Source of the DNA: Paraktedonobacter carboxidivorans
GTDB taxonomy: Bacteria; Chloroflexota; Ktedonobacteria; Ktedonobacterales; Ktedonobacteraceae
Direction: 5' to 3'
Length of the DNA stretch: 64,000 nucleotides
Assembly: GCA_041156125.1 (NCBI GenBank)
Contig: JBEVTI010000004.1
Location: 62,001-126,000, forward strand
Shown: positions 63,228-64,000 of the stretch, piece by piece
Position numbering within the stretch: the stretch's first letter is position 1
How the letters are laid out: every line of letters starts with the position of its first letter
Program-made: the position numbers and the translations under genes
The notes under the pieces: model-generated
What the model was told of the DNA's origin: nothing
The model's database searches: none
What the model saw: only the letters and a program-made list of their open reading frames with translations

Positions 63228-63403
63228 GGTAGAGCCACATGATCTGGTGGAGGAATGTGAGATCCAAAATAGCTGCCGCAAATAACTGAAATACCATAGA
63301 GGGCCGATTTATCGGGTCCTGTCCCGATAAATCGGCCCTCTATGACATTTCAATTAAAACAGTCCACCCTTGCAAGTCATCCACCAGTTAACGGGGTCTT
63401 ATC
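63228..63403. mobile_element. 176-bp MITE (type B, copy 2)
   Basis: It has the same ends and body as the 29514-29687 element: left GGTAGAGCCACATGATCTGG and right, read inward, GATAAGACCCCGTTAACTGG. It has its own perfect 8-bp duplication TAGCAGGA (63220-63227 and 63404-63411). The internal hairpin 63295-63316/63323-63344 is perfectly paired over 22 bp with the same TCCTGT loop. The right duplication lies next to the ribosome site of the following amidase gene. Confidence 0.9.
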
Positions 63404-63427
63404 TAGCAGGAGAGGAGGGCTTTGATC

Positions 63428-64000
63428 TTGCCTGATTTCGTACCCGCAGTCTGGGAAAGCAAATTTCGCCTGCCTGACTGGTATTGTCAACTTGAGCCTG
63501 AGCTGACCAGCTCTATCTTTTCAGTGGTTCATGATGATCCGCAACTAAAAGCCTGGCGCCACCAGGTTTATACGCTGGCCGGCGAGATGCTGGAACGCGG
63601 CGAGATTCCACTGGCCAGCAGCGGTCCTGACCTTGACGCAGCTCGCCAGCAGATCGATACGCTCATCCTGCATCATACTGAGGAAGATCCGTGGATCTCC
63701 CTGGCTAAACTTAATGCGATTGGCTTGCTGCGTCAGTATGGCTTCCAGTACCTGGAAAATAATGTGCTGGGCCGCGCGGTGAAGGGTGAGCCAGTCTGGT
63801 CGGGACACTTCCGCCAGGGTCGAATGGCTTTTTTTGCCTATCACTGGCTGGTGCGCCCGGATGGTACTTGCGAGCGTCTGTTGGAGGACCACGCGCTGGC
63901 CTGGCACGCTGGCAACTGGGAGATCAATACACGCAGTATTGGGATCGCGCTCTCCGGCAATTATGAGCATGCCATCCCACCAGCAGCCCAGCTCGCGGCC
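63428..64000 (+). CDS. N-acetylmuramoyl-L-alanine amidase (Amidase_2/PGRP fold), partial
   Basis: A frame of 191 codons runs off the window end. TTG at 63428 is the start, 8 bases after GGAGAGGAGGG; a TTG at 63422 is too close. No signal peptide is visible at the N-terminus. The zinc-amidase fold is recognisable by LILHHTEEDPW (first zinc His pair), YHWLVRPDGTCERLLEDHALAWHAGNW (second His in AWHAGNW) and the strand RSIGIALSGNYE. It cleaves the lactyl-amide bond of peptidoglycan or a related amide. The 3' part, which may hold a cell-wall-binding domain, is missing. Confidence 0.8.
   Translation, partial: MPDFVPAVWESKFRLPDWYCQLEPELTSSIFSVVHDDPQLKAWRHQVYTLAGEMLERGEIPLASSGPDLDAARQQIDTLILHHTEEDPWISLAKLNAIGLLRQYGFQYLENNVLGRAVKGEPVWSGHFRQGRMAFFAYHWLVRPDGTCERLLEDHALAWHAGNWEINTRSIGIALSGNYEHAIPPAAQLAA

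Noticed and set aside
63545..63970. 141-codon minus-strand frame at the window end
   Set aside because: The plus strand there encodes a recognisable zinc amidase with a good ribosome site.

Overview
The window looks like chromosomal DNA of a soil-type Ktedonobacteria (Chloroflexota). The reasons are the large stand-alone AAA/TPR LuxR (MalT-like) regulators, several NarL-type two-component pairs, many sugar ABC systems with lipoprotein binding proteins, a Gram-positive-like envelope set, occasional TTG starts, and long perfect intergenic hairpins. This placement is an inference from gene content, not from a phylogenetic marker. I see no rRNA, tRNA or CRISPR array.

Layout. 0-3 kb: remains of an alpha/beta hydrolase, an intact DUF4097 protein, and a PQQ-propeller pseudogene split by a 361-bp terminal-inverted-repeat element. 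3-15 kb: a carbohydrate island around a LacI regulator. On the minus strand lie an alpha-glucosidase (GH13), a broken beta-galactosidase (GH42) and a decaying ABC importer. On the plus strand lies an intact sugar ABC importer behind a promoter with a LacI-type operator. 15-17.6 kb: an RND pump gene fused by deletion to the tail of a sensor kinase, a response regulator, and a SnoaL-like protein. 17.9-24.8 kb: an FtsX-type ABC exporter with an accessory membrane protein and its own kinase/regulator pair. 24.9-28.8 kb: a MarR-controlled ABC-2 exporter with two overlapping perfect palindromic operators. 29-32 kb: a 174-bp MITE and a LuxR/AAA regulator. 32-36 kb: two GT21-like glycosyltransferases and an MFS transporter, convergent with a papain-fold protein. 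37-45 kb, minus strand: DinB-like, PIG-L deacetylase, cupin, a giant LuxR regulator, MsrB and a membrane VWA protein. 45-52.4 kb: an Rbs-type sugar importer divergent from a FadR-type GntR regulator and two sugar dehydrogenases, with four operator-like repeats in the shared intergenic region. 52.6-54.5 kb: at least four truncated genes side by side. 54.6-60.8 kb: PRC-barrel and coiled-coil proteins, then a thiol/oxidative-stress group (PrxQ, OhrR-like regulator, Fe-S enzyme IlvD, MsrB, MsrA) with a 70-bp tandem repeat before msrB. 60.9-64 kb: a molybdopterin oxidoreductase, a second copy of the MITE, and the start of a peptidoglycan amidase.

The most unusual signal is a hairpin core (GGGCCGATTGATCGGG and its partner arm) found at three loci inside two element types with different ends. 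The two copies of the 174-176 bp element keep the hairpin paired through compensatory base changes, and each has an intact 8-bp target duplication.
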